The notes under the pieces are model-generated. The model did no database searches. It saw only the letters and a program-made list of their open reading frames with translations, and had not been told where the DNA came from. DNA of 64,000 nt from assembly GCA_900549235.1 (NCBI GenBank), contig URNT01000008.1:34299-98298 (forward strand), given 5' to 3'. The translations under genes and the position numbers were made by a program. This DNA is from an uncultured Clostridium sp. GTDB lineage: Bacteria; Bacillota; Clostridia; Lachnospirales; Lachnospiraceae. This document shows positions 23,696 through 32,833 of the stretch, one piece after another (the stretch's first letter is position 1; the number at the start of each line of letters is the position of its first letter).

Positions 23696-24136
23696 TTATT
23701 CCTGCGTTTTATCCAGCGGCTTTACAAAAAGCCTGGCGCCTCTGACCGCAGTTACCACTGCCAGGTCTCCGGGCTCCAGAATCCAGCCATCCTCCCATGC
23801 CCTGGCAAGCCAGGTCTCTCCTGCCAGGGTCACGCTGCCAGCCTCCTGCCGGTTGTCGATCCTGGTCTTTACCACCACGTTCCGGCCGATCAGTCCGTCC
23901 GGAGCCGCCCCCTTTTTCTCAGGGCCGATCCATCTGGCAGCGAAGGGCCGCACCAGGATGAGGAGCAAAAAGGATACCGCCACAAACGCGAACAGCTGAA
24001 ACTGGACCGAACCGCCAAGGAGACGGACCACCAGCCCGCCAAGAGCCCCTCCCGCAAACCATATACTGGTCAGAGATACGGTCACCAGCTCCAGAACCAG
24101 AAATGCAGTAAATACCAGAAGCCATATAACGATCAT
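23696..24136 (-). CDS. NfeD family protein
   Basis: The 146-residue short NfeD has two or three N-terminal hydrophobic segments (about residues 3-22, 26-40 and 48-66) and a C-terminal OB-fold domain ('LIGRNVVVKTRIDN', 'GDLAVVTAVRGARLFVKPL'). NfeD proteins pair with SPFH scaffolds in the membrane; the downstream gene is that partner, 37 bases away. This is the short form without the ClpP-like protease domain. Confidence 0.9.
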   Translation of the reverse strand: MIVIWLLVFTAFLVLELVTVSLTSIWFAGGALGGLVVRLLGGSVQFQLFAFVAVSFLLLILVRPFAARWIGPEKKGAAPDGLIGRNVVVKTRIDNRQEAGSVTLAGETWLARAWEDGWILEPGDLAVVTAVRGARLFVKPLDKTQE

Positions 24137-24232
24137 AGAATCCCTCCTGTCTGTTCCTTGTTCTTATTGTCATTTTAACACAATTAGGTGTAAATGCAAT
24201 GAAAAGTGCGAAAAGTAAGAAAACTTTAATCA

Positions 24233-24261
24233 TTGTTTTTTACTCCCACCCATGTTATGAT
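24233..24261 (+). promoter_or_regulatory. Promoter of the asparaginase gene
   Basis: TTGTTT (24233-24238), a 17-base spacer and TATGAT (24256-24261), 35 bases before the ATG. The -35 is weak. Confidence 0.5.
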
Positions 24262-24296
24262 TGGCCTGAAAATGAAAATTCAGACAGGAGATTGAT

Positions 24297-25325
24297 ATGA
24301 TACAGACAGAACACAAAAAAAAGCGGATCCTCCTTCTGGGCACCGGCGGCACCATTGCCTGCAAACGCACCCCCGACGGCTTAAAGCCGGTAATCACCTC
24401 GGAGGAGATCCTGACCTATGTCCCTGACAGCCGGGACTACTGCCACATCGACACCATCCAGGTCTTAAATATTGACAGCACCAATATCCAGCCCCGCCAC
24501 TGGCTGGCTGTAGCAGGAGCCATAGAAACCCATTATGAGGAATACGACGGCTTTGTGATCACCCACGGCACCGATACCATGGCCTATACAGCCGCCGCCC
24601 TGTCCTACCTGATACAAAACTCAAAAAAGCCTATTATCATCACCGGCGCCCAGAAGCCCATCGATATGGAAAATACGGACGCCAGGACCAATCTGGCAGA
24701 CAGCCTTCGGTTTGCCTCCTGTGACAGGACCCATGGGGTGAATATTGTCTTTGACGGCAAGCTCATTGCAGGAACCAGGGGAAAGAAGGAGCGCACAAAA
24801 AGCTACAACGCCTTTTCCAGCATCAATTTCCCTGTGATCGCCATTATCCAGGACCAGCATATCCTCTTTTATCTGGATGATAAGGAACTTGTACAGGAGC
24901 ACGTTACCTTTTACCGGGAGCTGGATTCCAATGTAGGGCTTTTAAAGCTGATCCCTTCTATGGACGCCTCCCTCCTTGACTATATGGCAGAGCATTATGA
25001 CGCGGTGATCATCGAATCCTTTGGAGTAGGGGGACTTCCCTCCTATGAGGACGGGGATTATTACAGGGCTGTCTCCCGCTGGACTTCCCTGGGAAAAACG
25101 GTGGTTATGACCACCCAGGTGACCAATGAGGGAAGCAATATGTCCGTCTATGAGGTGGGCAAAAATATTAAGCAGGAATTCGGCCTTCTGGAGGCCTACG
25201 ATATGACCCTGGAGGCCGCTGTAACAAAGATCATGTGGATTCTGGGACAGACAAAGGACCCGGAACAGATCCGGGCCCTCTTTTACCAGACAGTGAACAG
25301 AGACATCCTGTGGCATATGGACTGA
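24297..25325 (+). CDS. L-asparaginase (type I, cytoplasmic)
   Basis: The enzyme hydrolyses asparagine to aspartate and ammonia. The first threonine motif is 'LLGTGGTIACK' (near residue 13) and the second 'ITHGTDTMAYTA' (near 87). No signal peptide precedes them, so it is cytosolic, type I-like. 342 residues fits the family. It has an own promoter and GGAGAT site. The stop lies four bases from that of the convergent AEC transporter, with no clear terminator in between. Glutaminase side activity cannot be judged. Confidence 0.92.
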   Translation: MIQTEHKKKRILLLGTGGTIACKRTPDGLKPVITSEEILTYVPDSRDYCHIDTIQVLNIDSTNIQPRHWLAVAGAIETHYEEYDGFVITHGTDTMAYTAAALSYLIQNSKKPIIITGAQKPIDMENTDARTNLADSLRFASCDRTHGVNIVFDGKLIAGTRGKKERTKSYNAFSSINFPVIAIIQDQHILFYLDDKELVQEHVTFYRELDSNVGLLKLIPSMDASLLDYMAEHYDAVIIESFGVGGLPSYEDGDYYRAVSRWTSLGKTVVMTTQVTNEGSNMSVYEVGKNIKQEFGLLEAYDMTLEAAVTKIMWILGQTKDPEQIRALFYQTVNRDILWHMD

Positions 25326-25329
25326 ATAA

Positions 25330-26271
25330 CTAGATCAGCCCAAGAGATTTAAGGATATAAAGCCAGAAGGTCAGTGTAAAGGCACTGGCGCAGGTAGTGA
25401 TGGCAACGATGCTGGCGCTTAAGACACCCTCATGGCCCATATTTTTTGCCATTACAAAGGAGCTGACAGTGGTGGCGGAGCCAAGCATCACCAGAATCGC
25501 CACCAGCTGCTCCCTGACAAATCCCGCATACACCGCGGCCGGCAGAAACAGGGCACAGAGCCCCAAAAGCTTCACCGCCGAGGCCGCCAGTGCCGGTCCC
25601 GCCTTGGCGCCGGCCTTTTTTATATCAAAAGAAGCACCCATGGCCATAAGGCCCAGAGGAGTTGCAAGGCCGGAAAGGCTGGCCACCGTCTTTTCCATAA
25701 TGGCAGGCTGATGAAGCCCTGACAGAGACCAGACTACCCCCGCCAGGATCCCCAGGATAATGGGATTGGTCAGGATGCCCTTTAAGGTTCTTCCAAGAGC
25801 CTCCCGGCTGATGCCTCCTCCCGGGCGGGCAAAAGACAGCACCACCACCGCCATTACATTATAAAGAGGGACGCTGCCGATGATCATTAGAGGCGCCATC
25901 CCCGCATCTCCATATATATTTTTAATAAAGGCGATCCCCAGCAATGCTGCGCTGCTGCGGTAGGAGCCCTGGATGAACTCTCCCCTCAGGCTTTTATCCT
26001 TTAAAAATAAGGCCAGGCAGAAGGCGAGAAAGATCCCCAGAAGGGTGGCGCCAAAGCAGAAGGCTACAAACCTGCCGTCCCATACCTTCACAAAATCAGA
26101 TCCTGCCAGATCCTCAAAAAGCAGCACCGGAAGGGCTGCCTTAAATACGAACTGGTTCAGCCCTCTGGTGATCTCCTCATTAAAAAGTCCTATTTTTTGA
26201 AAGATTACCCCAAAAACCATCAGAAGAAAAACAGGTATGGTGGCATTGAGGCTGAATATCAGGTTTTCCAT
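25330..26271 (-). CDS. AEC-family (auxin efflux carrier-like) transporter
   Basis: A 313-residue protein with about ten membrane helices in two inverted five-helix halves. It starts 'LNATIPVFLLMVFGVIFQK' and has 'LTNPIILGILAGVVW' near residue 166, typical of bacterial AEC carriers that move malate, amino acids or other organic anions. It begins seven bases after the LacI-type regulator's stop and so is at the far end of the glycosaminoglycan locus. Whether it exports a product of that pathway is inference only. Confidence 0.88.
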   Translation of the reverse strand: MENLIFSLNATIPVFLLMVFGVIFQKIGLFNEEITRGLNQFVFKAALPVLLFEDLAGSDFVKVWDGRFVAFCFGATLLGIFLAFCLALFLKDKSLRGEFIQGSYRSSAALLGIAFIKNIYGDAGMAPLMIIGSVPLYNVMAVVVLSFARPGGGISREALGRTLKGILTNPIILGILAGVVWSLSGLHQPAIMEKTVASLSGLATPLGLMAMGASFDIKKAGAKAGPALAASAVKLLGLCALFLPAAVYAGFVREQLVAILVMLGSATTVSSFVMAKNMGHEGVLSASIVAITTCASAFTLTFWLYILKSLGLI

Positions 26272-26278
26272 CGTAACT

Positions 26279-27283
26279 TTACCTTGTAGTCTCCCTCCAT
26301 TTTACAATATTCTTAAATACGATCTCTCCCTCTGTCTTTTTCCCGTCCAGCACGTCCATCAGCTCCTCCATGGCCCTGACACCTTCCTCATAGGCCGGGG
26401 CGATGATGGCGGAGATCGTCGGAGTGGTCATCTTGGTCCAGCCGTCGCAGTCAAAGCCGATGAGCCCCAGAGTATCCGGAAACAAGGACATATAATCAGG
26501 AAAACTGCGTATAGCCTGGTAGACCACCTTTAAAAGACCCGGATCTGCCACATAGATCAGGTTTTTTTTATTAAGATCCAGCTCAGCCTTCAGCATCTCA
26601 TAGATCTGGGCAGAGCGCACGCCGTCAGGAAGATACTGGGCGGAACTTTCCCGGAAGGCGTCCATGAGGGCATCCTTAAAGCCCTGTGTATTCTCAAAAC
26701 TGCTTCCATGGGCCGTGTCCGCGCTGGACACCATAAGAAAAAACTCATAGCCCTTTTTTACACATTCTGTAATTACCTTGTATACACAATCATAGTTGTT
26801 GCCCTTTACATACCGGCCCCTGAAATCATAGGGCTTGGTCTCCAGGTAGACAATGGGCTTTTTCTTTTTCTCCAGACTGGCTGCCAGCATACCAAAGCGG
26901 TAGGTGGACTGAATGATAAAACCATCCGCCCCCGCCTTCAGCATCCAACTGATATAGTCCTTTTCATTTTTAAAGATCAGTCCGCTGTTTCCTACCATAA
27001 TCTGGAAATCCTGAGCCCCTGCTGCGTCCTCGATCCCCTTAAGGGCCTTGGCGCAGTAAGGATCTGAAACATCACCCAGTATGACTCCGATCAGTCCTGT
27101 GGTCTTCGCTTTCATGGCCCTGGCTGCGGCGCTTGGCTCATAGCCTGTCTCGTCGATGATATACTGGATCCTGCGCTGCGTTTCTTCTGACATCTTATTC
27201 AGTTTTCCATTCAGGTAGAAGGATACAGTAGTCTTTGATACTCCTGCCCGTTCGGCGATTTCGTTAATTGTCAGTTTTTTCAT
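26279..27283 (-). CDS. LacI-family regulator (RegR-like)
   Basis: Residues 3-55 are a LacI helix-turn-helix ('INEIAERAGVSKTTVSFYLN', 'GKLNKMSEETQRRI') with the hinge 'PSAAARAMKAKTT'. The rest is a periplasmic-binding-protein-like sensor domain. At 334 residues it is of standard length. It follows the heparinase-like gene by 47 bases, at the end of a PTS/GH88 locus. Its position matches RegR in streptococcal hyaluronan-use loci, which represses the operon until unsaturated disaccharides appear. The likely operator is the dyad at 33390-33407. Confidence 0.88.
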   Translation of the reverse strand: MKKLTINEIAERAGVSKTTVSFYLNGKLNKMSEETQRRIQYIIDETGYEPSAAARAMKAKTTGLIGVILGDVSDPYCAKALKGIEDAAGAQDFQIMVGNSGLIFKNEKDYISWMLKAGADGFIIQSTYRFGMLAASLEKKKKPIVYLETKPYDFRGRYVKGNNYDCVYKVITECVKKGYEFFLMVSSADTAHGSSFENTQGFKDALMDAFRESSAQYLPDGVRSAQIYEMLKAELDLNKKNLIYVADPGLLKVVYQAIRSFPDYMSLFPDTLGLIGFDCDGWTKMTTPTISAIIAPAYEEGVRAMEELMDVLDGKKTEGEIVFKNIVKWRETTR

Positions 27284-27330
27284 GCTGCCTCCATCCGAGT
27301 TTCCTGTATATGTCTCTACCTAATATACCA

Positions 27331-29331
27331 TTAAATTTTTAATCGGTAAAGGTCTGTCTTTCCATCTTTTGAGTAAAAAGCCGCCGCTTTCCCGTAAATG
27401 GGCCTTCCCTCATACAGATACATCTTCCCGCCCTGACAGGTTTCCCGGTTCCATACCAGAAAATCCCAGCACTCCCCGGAGGGCAGTTCAAAGGAAAGTG
27501 CCACTGTCTCTCCTGCCGGAGCGGGCTTCTCACTTCCGTACTGATATACCGGCCGTTCCTTCACCCGAATTCCCTCCGCACACAGGCACATCCAGCTGGT
27601 ATAGCGGTCTTTGAAAGCTTCGGACCGTACCAGACGGCTGGTTTCGGACTGCTCATTATAGCGCCTGGAAATTCTGCAGCTTTCTGTGTGAAAGCTGCCG
27701 TCTGAATACAGCTGAAGCCTCACTCCCCCGGATTCAAGGAGCAGGCCGGCTGCTTTCCCCGCCTCCACCTGCGGGTCCAGATGGTAATACTCCTTTACCT
27801 CATGGGTCCCGCTGCAGCATATATCATTGACGATGAGCCAGATCCCCGGCTCCCCGTACATCACACGGCGGATCACAAGGCAGTCTGCGCCCTGAGGCAG
27901 TTTTTCGTGGTATGCCATTTCCCCGAAGGACACTCCCCCCTGGCTGCGGAAATAATTTTTCAGACATTCCGGGTAGCCCTCGTAACCCCAGGCCCCAACA
28001 GGACGCCACTGGGATTCTCCGTCTACCACACAGACATTGTGAGCCTGAGACGATTTAAAATAAGGCCGAAGGGGATTATCCTCCCGGTAGGTAAAACGGC
28101 CACTGTCTGTAAGGAACAGCCTGCCTTTGTGATAAAGGGAAATATGGGTCAGATCCGCGTGTCCGTGGCTGCTGCCCAGAGGCCCGCAGGTCATAAAGGT
28201 ATGGTCCCCATCCTCCTGCCAGCTGCTTCTGATGCAGATGGTGCCTCCATCCTCCTGGGCTAAGGCCCTTTTCTCAGGAAATGACGCCTCCATCTGTGCA
28301 TAGGCTTCTGCTCCCCTTCGTCCAAACAGCCATACACTTTCCAGATCCGCCTTAGGGTAACCGGCTCCCTTATAAACAGGATCTCCGGTAAGTACTGCTG
28401 CCTTCACAAAAATATCCCTTACATCTGTCCGGTCGCTGTCTCCCTGGGCCGGCTGGCAGTGATCCGGCCCTGCCAGAAAGAGGACGTGGCGGCTCATCCG
28501 GCGGATACTCCTTTTACAGACCTCCAGCTGGCTGCCGTCCTCCCCTGTTCCTCCTGTAAACATAAGCTTCATCACCGCCAGCATCACTTCTATATGATAC
28601 ATAACAGACTGCTCCCAGTGGGAACCGTCCTCCAGAACCTGAAGCTCCAGCTGGGTTTTCAATTCCTCCTTTGCCCACTGCCAGATCTGCTGATCCGGAA
28701 GAAGCTCCCCAAACCACTGATAGGCGCTGCAGATGGCAGTGGTCTGCAAAATCCCCCAGTTGCTCAGGGTGTATTTTCCTATATAATGCTCCTTCAGATA
28801 CAGGATCTGCTCTCCTATGGAACGGATGAGTTTTTCTGTCTCTGCCTCTGTGAGAAAGCCATTTCCCAGAAGATGGATCACAAGCCTCTGCCAGGCCATC
28901 ATGCGGATGCCGGTATCAATCGTCCTTAGAGCCTCTGTCCCCTCAGAAACAATAGGATTTTCCCGGATCCAGGAAAAAAGATACCATTTTAATTTGCCGA
29001 TCCGGGACCGGTCTCCTGTACCGTAATAGGAAAGCATCAGCTTATACAGATATCCGTGGCGGTTCAGCATATAGACCCACTCCGGATCTCCGTTTGGGCT
29101 CTGTGTCCAGGAAATGGAATCCATATGCCAGACCTCCCCGCAGGGTTCCATATCCCATTTATCCTGAAATACAAAGGTCTGTTCCATAAGAAGCCTGCTC
29201 TGAGCTTCCAGGGTCTGCCACTCCTCCCGGCAGCTTTCCTTTATATAAGCGGCCACCCAGTCCGGGTCAAAATCCTCCACCCATTTTTCTGCCTGCTTTC
29301 TTATGCGCTCCAATGCCATTTTTTCAAACAT
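27331..29331 (-). CDS. Heparinase II/III-like polysaccharide or oligosaccharide lyase
   Basis: A 666-residue cytosolic protein: an N-terminal alpha/alpha barrel ('GDPEWVYMLNRHGYLYKL' near residue 80, 'NWGILQTTAI' near 193) and a C-terminal beta-sandwich with the H-G-H-A-D signature ('GSSHGHADLTHISLYHKGR', near 392). There is no signal peptide, so it acts on imported short chains. In streptococci the corresponding gene sits in the same PTS/GH88 locus. It would cleave or process glycosaminoglycan oligosaccharides. The ATG has an AGGAGG site; two hairpins separate it from the PTS genes. Confidence 0.87.
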   Translation of the reverse strand: MFEKMALERIRKQAEKWVEDFDPDWVAAYIKESCREEWQTLEAQSRLLMEQTFVFQDKWDMEPCGEVWHMDSISWTQSPNGDPEWVYMLNRHGYLYKLMLSYYGTGDRSRIGKLKWYLFSWIRENPIVSEGTEALRTIDTGIRMMAWQRLVIHLLGNGFLTEAETEKLIRSIGEQILYLKEHYIGKYTLSNWGILQTTAICSAYQWFGELLPDQQIWQWAKEELKTQLELQVLEDGSHWEQSVMYHIEVMLAVMKLMFTGGTGEDGSQLEVCKRSIRRMSRHVLFLAGPDHCQPAQGDSDRTDVRDIFVKAAVLTGDPVYKGAGYPKADLESVWLFGRRGAEAYAQMEASFPEKRALAQEDGGTICIRSSWQEDGDHTFMTCGPLGSSHGHADLTHISLYHKGRLFLTDSGRFTYREDNPLRPYFKSSQAHNVCVVDGESQWRPVGAWGYEGYPECLKNYFRSQGGVSFGEMAYHEKLPQGADCLVIRRVMYGEPGIWLIVNDICCSGTHEVKEYYHLDPQVEAGKAAGLLLESGGVRLQLYSDGSFHTESCRISRRYNEQSETSRLVRSEAFKDRYTSWMCLCAEGIRVKERPVYQYGSEKPAPAGETVALSFELPSGECWDFLVWNRETCQGGKMYLYEGRPIYGKAAAFYSKDGKTDLYRLKI

Positions 29332-29354
29332 ATCTGTCCTCCTGTCATCAAATA

Positions 29355-29438
29355 GTGTACTCTCGGACTCTCTTTGTGCTCAGATTTGTGAGATGATTCC
29401 GAGAGTACACCAAATAAGCAGAAGGAGGCTCCTTCTGC
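29355..29438 (-). promoter_or_regulatory. Twin intercistronic hairpins between PTS IID and lyase genes
   Basis: GTGTACTCTCGG (29355-29366) and CCGAGAGTACAC (29399-29410) make a perfect 12-bp stem over a 32-base loop. GCAGAAGGAG-G-CTCCTTCTGC (29418-29438) is a perfect 10-bp dyad. Neither has a U tract in the direction of transcription, so mRNA processing or stability is likelier than termination. Confidence 0.55.
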
Positions 29439-29470
29439 GGCGCCTCCCTCCTGTGCTCTGCGGATCGTCC

Positions 29471-30280
29471 TTATGCAATGATATGCAGCACAGAAAGTAC
29501 CACGCCTATCACGATAGTAAGGATAACCAGCTTATAAGTTGTCCATTTTTTCACCTTAATCAGGTAAAAGATCAGCCCTGTATACAGAACCGGCAGAAGG
29601 TTCGGCGCGATGGCGTCGATCATATCCTGAATGGCAATGATCTTCTGCTGGTCCCCAGGCATATTGCCCACATACTGGATGGGGGTTGTGATCTTTACAA
29701 AGTTGACTGCCAGACCGGAGATTACCGTTACGCCGATCATGCTGGCAATGTTGGAGATCAGCTCCATCTTAGAGCTTAAGGTAGCAATGATGTTGGTTCC
29801 CAGCTTATAACCCCACATACCGGTGAGAAGCTTGGCTGCCCACAGGGTAATATTCATGGCCAGGAAGAACAGCACCGGTCCCAGGAGCATTCCGTCCTGA
29901 GCCAGGGAAGCGCCGATGGTTGCGAACAGAGGCGCCAGGCAGAACTGAGCCAGGGAATCTCCGATTCCGGCCAGAGGGCCCATAAGGGCCATCTTGATGT
30001 TGCGGATCTCACGGGAAGGAGTGTCATTTTCCAGCATAACCAGATGAAGGCTGGTAATAAACGGAAGGAAATGGATGTTGGTGTTGAAGAACTCAATATT
30101 TTCCTTCAGAGCTTCCTGGAGCTTGTCATCATCATCCTTATACATTTTGCGGAGGGCGGGGTAAAGTACATTGGCATAGCCCAGGCCCTGATAGTTGCCG
30201 TAATTAAATCCATTCTGCAGGAAATAGGCCCGCATGGATGTTTTTACATAATCCTTTTTTTCCAGTCTGTTAGATGCCAT
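29471..30280 (-). CDS. PTS mannose-family IID component
   Basis: The membrane component of a mannose-type PTS permease, working with IIC to bring in the sugar as it is phosphorylated. The 269-residue sequence has the IID pattern: a helical N-terminal domain 'QNGFNYGNYQGLGYANVLYP' near residue 22, 'FFNTNIHFLPFI' near 65, 'GPLAGIGDSLAQFCLAP' near 100, and a hydrophobic C-terminus. The start overlaps the end of the IIC gene by 11 bases. I prefer ATG 30280 to a TTG four codons upstream that touches the ribosome site. Confidence 0.92.
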   Translation of the reverse strand: MASNRLEKKDYVKTSMRAYFLQNGFNYGNYQGLGYANVLYPALRKMYKDDDDKLQEALKENIEFFNTNIHFLPFITSLHLVMLENDTPSREIRNIKMALMGPLAGIGDSLAQFCLAPLFATIGASLAQDGMLLGPVLFFLAMNITLWAAKLLTGMWGYKLGTNIIATLSSKMELISNIASMIGVTVISGLAVNFVKITTPIQYVGNMPGDQQKIIAIQDMIDAIAPNLLPVLYTGLIFYLIKVKKWTTYKLVILTIVIGVVLSVLHIIA

Positions 30281-31058
30281 CTTCAAATTCAACCTCCACT
30301 TCTTCTACAGATTCACTGCCGCCTTTTCCAGCATGGAACAATACCAGCAGAGCAATTGCCGTACCTACCACTGCTACTCCCATAACAGGAAGCTTCAGGT
30401 AAGCAATACAGATATAACCGATCAGCACAAAGGGGATCAGCTCCTTCTTTGCCATTACATTTAAGATCATGGCAAAACCGATGGCAGGAAGCATCTTTCC
30501 TGCTACCCCAAGTCCGTCGCTGAGCCATGCAGGAATCAGAGAGATCACCTTCTGAAGGCCCTCGGCGCTGAAGGCGCCTCCAAAACCGATCACAAAGCCC
30601 ACCAGAGCAAATACAGCGATGGTTGCGTTGGCCGCGATGCGGAAGCCCTTAAAATCCTTTCTCTCAAGGGCCTTTGCGGCATAGCTTGTCAATGTGGTTG
30701 CAAAGGTATAGGTAGCTGTGATCACGAACTGGAATGCTACCGCAAAGGGGAAGGAAAGAGCCAGAGCTGAGCCTACGTCAATCCCGGAATCCTTCATTGT
30801 AATGGCAATGATGGTTCCCACAATACCGGGGCCCATGGGGTTTGGGGGAACGGATCCGCCCTGTGATACGCCAAAGCCCATAAATGCAAGCTCCCCTACG
30901 GCTCCCATGGCAAGTCCAGTGGGCAGATCCCCAAGGATCAGGCCGATACCGGCTGCCATCACCAGGCAGCGGTTGGTATAGATACCTAACAGCATACCTG
31001 CCAGACAGAATGCCGTCCATAATCCGATCAATAAACATTGAAACATACTAATTTCCAC
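30270..31058 (-). CDS. PTS mannose-family IIC component
   Basis: A 262-residue integral membrane subunit of the mannose-type PTS ('FQCLLIGLWTAFCLAGMLLG', 'GDLPTGLAMGAVGELAFMGF', 'SVPPNPMGPGIVGTI'), which forms the sugar channel with IID. The start is a GTG (31058) with an AAGGAGG site 8 bases before it; an ATG four codons later is possible. The C-terminus 'VEEVEVEFEDGI' is acidic, and a similar tail 'PEFEDGL' ends the IIA protein. Overlap with IID suggests coupling. Confidence 0.92.
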   Translation of the reverse strand: MEISMFQCLLIGLWTAFCLAGMLLGIYTNRCLVMAAGIGLILGDLPTGLAMGAVGELAFMGFGVSQGGSVPPNPMGPGIVGTIIAITMKDSGIDVGSALALSFPFAVAFQFVITATYTFATTLTSYAAKALERKDFKGFRIAANATIAVFALVGFVIGFGGAFSAEGLQKVISLIPAWLSDGLGVAGKMLPAIGFAMILNVMAKKELIPFVLIGYICIAYLKLPVMGVAVVGTAIALLVLFHAGKGGSESVEEVEVEFEDGI

Positions 31059-31085
31059 GATTTCATCCTCCTTCGTAACACTGTA

Positions 31086-31577
31086 TTATAAATACTGGTT
31101 TAAGTCCACCTTGCCTGAGCCGTCATCACCGGACGCAGTAGCCCGGGTATTAAAGGCAATGCCGTACTGGTCTCTTAAGGTTCTCAGTGCCGCCTTGTCC
31201 TCCTCGCCAAGAGCAATGTACTTGCTTACCTCCTTCTTGCCGGGGCCGTGATGGATATTTCCTACGTTGATCTCCTTCACCGGAACACCGCCGGCCACCA
31301 GGCGCAGGGCATCCTCCGGAGTCTTGCAGACAATGAAAATGGTCTGCTTCGGTGATGCCTTCATGATCACGTCGCAGGTGTGCTGGACGGAGAAGAAGCG
31401 CATGGCAATGGTCTTTGGCACCACTGCCTTCATCAGGGTCTGCTGCATGGGGTCCTCACTGGCAGAGTCATTTGCCACGATCACAGTGTTAACTCCCAGC
31501 GCTTTGATCCAGAGCTGTCCCTGGCCGTGGATCAATCTTTCATCAATTCTAAATGCTACGATATTTGGTACAGACAT
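31086..31577 (-). CDS. PTS mannose-family IIB component
   Basis: The 163-residue cytosolic phosphotransfer subunit. The phosphorylated histidine lies in 'RIDERLIHGQ' (near residues 11-20), the mark of IIB(Man). 'VNVGNIHHG'-like 'INVGNIHHGPGKKE' near 118 is also conserved. It takes phosphate from IIA and hands it to the incoming sugar. In this locus the substrate is probably an unsaturated glycosaminoglycan disaccharide. The gene has an AAGGAGG site and lies between the GH88 and IIC genes. Confidence 0.93.
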   Translation of the reverse strand: MSVPNIVAFRIDERLIHGQGQLWIKALGVNTVIVANDSASEDPMQQTLMKAVVPKTIAMRFFSVQHTCDVIMKASPKQTIFIVCKTPEDALRLVAGGVPVKEINVGNIHHGPGKKEVSKYIALGEEDKAALRTLRDQYGIAFNTRATASGDDGSGKVDLNQYL

Positions 31578-31607
31578 ATTTATCCTCCTTGTAGGTTGTG
31601 TATTGTT

Positions 31608-32798
31608 TTACCAGTAAAGCTCCCAGTCCTTCATAAACCGCATCAAAGCTTCCATATAATAGTAATCTCCCCAGATATTCCCCTCGTCTACACCCTTTCC
31701 TGAATGCCAGGAATATACGCCATGAAGCAGGATGGGGCTTCCCTCCTTTAATTCAGGGTTTACATAGCCCTCTATAAGGGAGCGCAGGATCCGGTGCATC
31801 CCATGGCGGTAGGTATCCTTGTCCGGATCTGTCTCAGGCAGGTACTTAAGCATCTCATGGATCCCGCATACAGCCGCTGCCGCTGCCGAGGAATCTCTGG
31901 GCTGTCCGGAGCCATCTGTAAAGATCAGATCCCAGTAGCACACATCATCCTCCGGAAGACGGTTCAGGAAATAGTTGGTCATTCCCTCAAACAGCTGAAA
32001 GGCGCTTTCATCCTTTGTATATCGGTAGTTCAGCGGAATACCGTAGATCCCCCAGGCCTGGCCCCTTGCCCAGGCTGAATCATCACTGTAGCCCTGTCTG
32101 GTCACACCCCTTAAAGGCGCCCCTGTTTCCGGATCAAAATAGAAGGTATGATAGGCTGACGCGTCGTCACGGATCACATGATTGCAGGCTGTTTCATAGT
32201 GGCGTACAGCCGCTTCTCTATAAAAAGACTCCCCTGTCGTCTCAGATGCCCAGTAAAGCAGCGGAATATTTAACAGGCAGTCAATAATCAGCCTGTAGTT
32301 GTCTCTGGCTCCAAGCTCTCCCCAGGCCTGGATAAAACCTCCCTTTTCCTGGAACCGCTCCATCAGCTTATCAGCCGCCAGCAGTCCGGCCCGCTTTGCC
32401 GTCTCAGAACCCGTAAGCTTATAGCCGGCCACACAAGACAGACTGTACAAAAAACCCAGGTCATGGTGGTCAAGCTGGATCCGCTGCTCCACCCGGTTTA
32501 AAAAGGAAGCAACATTTTTCTCCGCCAGCTCCTTAAAGGCTTGATCGCCGGTGTATTCGTAGCATAGCCACAGCATACCGGTCCAGAAGCCGTCTGTCCA
32601 CTCGATGTTGTCAATGATGCCGTAGGTCTGATCCTTGGTGGCAGAAGATGGGAAGCGTGTCCCGAAATAGTCCATATTGCAGCGGACCTGCTGAACCGCC
32701 CGGTCCATGGCTGCCTTGGCCTCTGCTCTGGTAAGAAAGGGTTCCCGGCAGTAAAAATCTTTTTTACGGATAGGTTCAATCTGTATCTTTTTTATCAT
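31608..32798 (-). CDS. ugl: Unsaturated glucuronyl hydrolase (GH88)
   Basis: The enzyme removes the 4,5-unsaturated uronic acid from disaccharides made by hyaluronate, chondroitin or heparin lyases. The 396-residue (alpha/alpha)6 barrel carries the two catalytic aspartates expected in the family: one in 'EWTDGFWTGM' near residue 67 and one in 'IIDCLLNIPLLYWA' near 172. 'SDDSAWARGQAWGIYGI' near 239 is typical of GH88. There is no signal peptide, so it acts on PTS-imported substrates. It is flanked by the IIA and IIB genes in the order known from streptococcal glycosaminoglycan loci. An AAAGGAG site precedes the ATG. Confidence 0.93.
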   Translation of the reverse strand: MIKKIQIEPIRKKDFYCREPFLTRAEAKAAMDRAVQQVRCNMDYFGTRFPSSATKDQTYGIIDNIEWTDGFWTGMLWLCYEYTGDQAFKELAEKNVASFLNRVEQRIQLDHHDLGFLYSLSCVAGYKLTGSETAKRAGLLAADKLMERFQEKGGFIQAWGELGARDNYRLIIDCLLNIPLLYWASETTGESFYREAAVRHYETACNHVIRDDASAYHTFYFDPETGAPLRGVTRQGYSDDSAWARGQAWGIYGIPLNYRYTKDESAFQLFEGMTNYFLNRLPEDDVCYWDLIFTDGSGQPRDSSAAAAAVCGIHEMLKYLPETDPDKDTYRHGMHRILRSLIEGYVNPELKEGSPILLHGVYSWHSGKGVDEGNIWGDYYYMEALMRFMKDWELYW

Positions 32799-32833
32799 GG
32801 GTTTCTCCTTTGCAAAATCATGAAGCCGTAATT

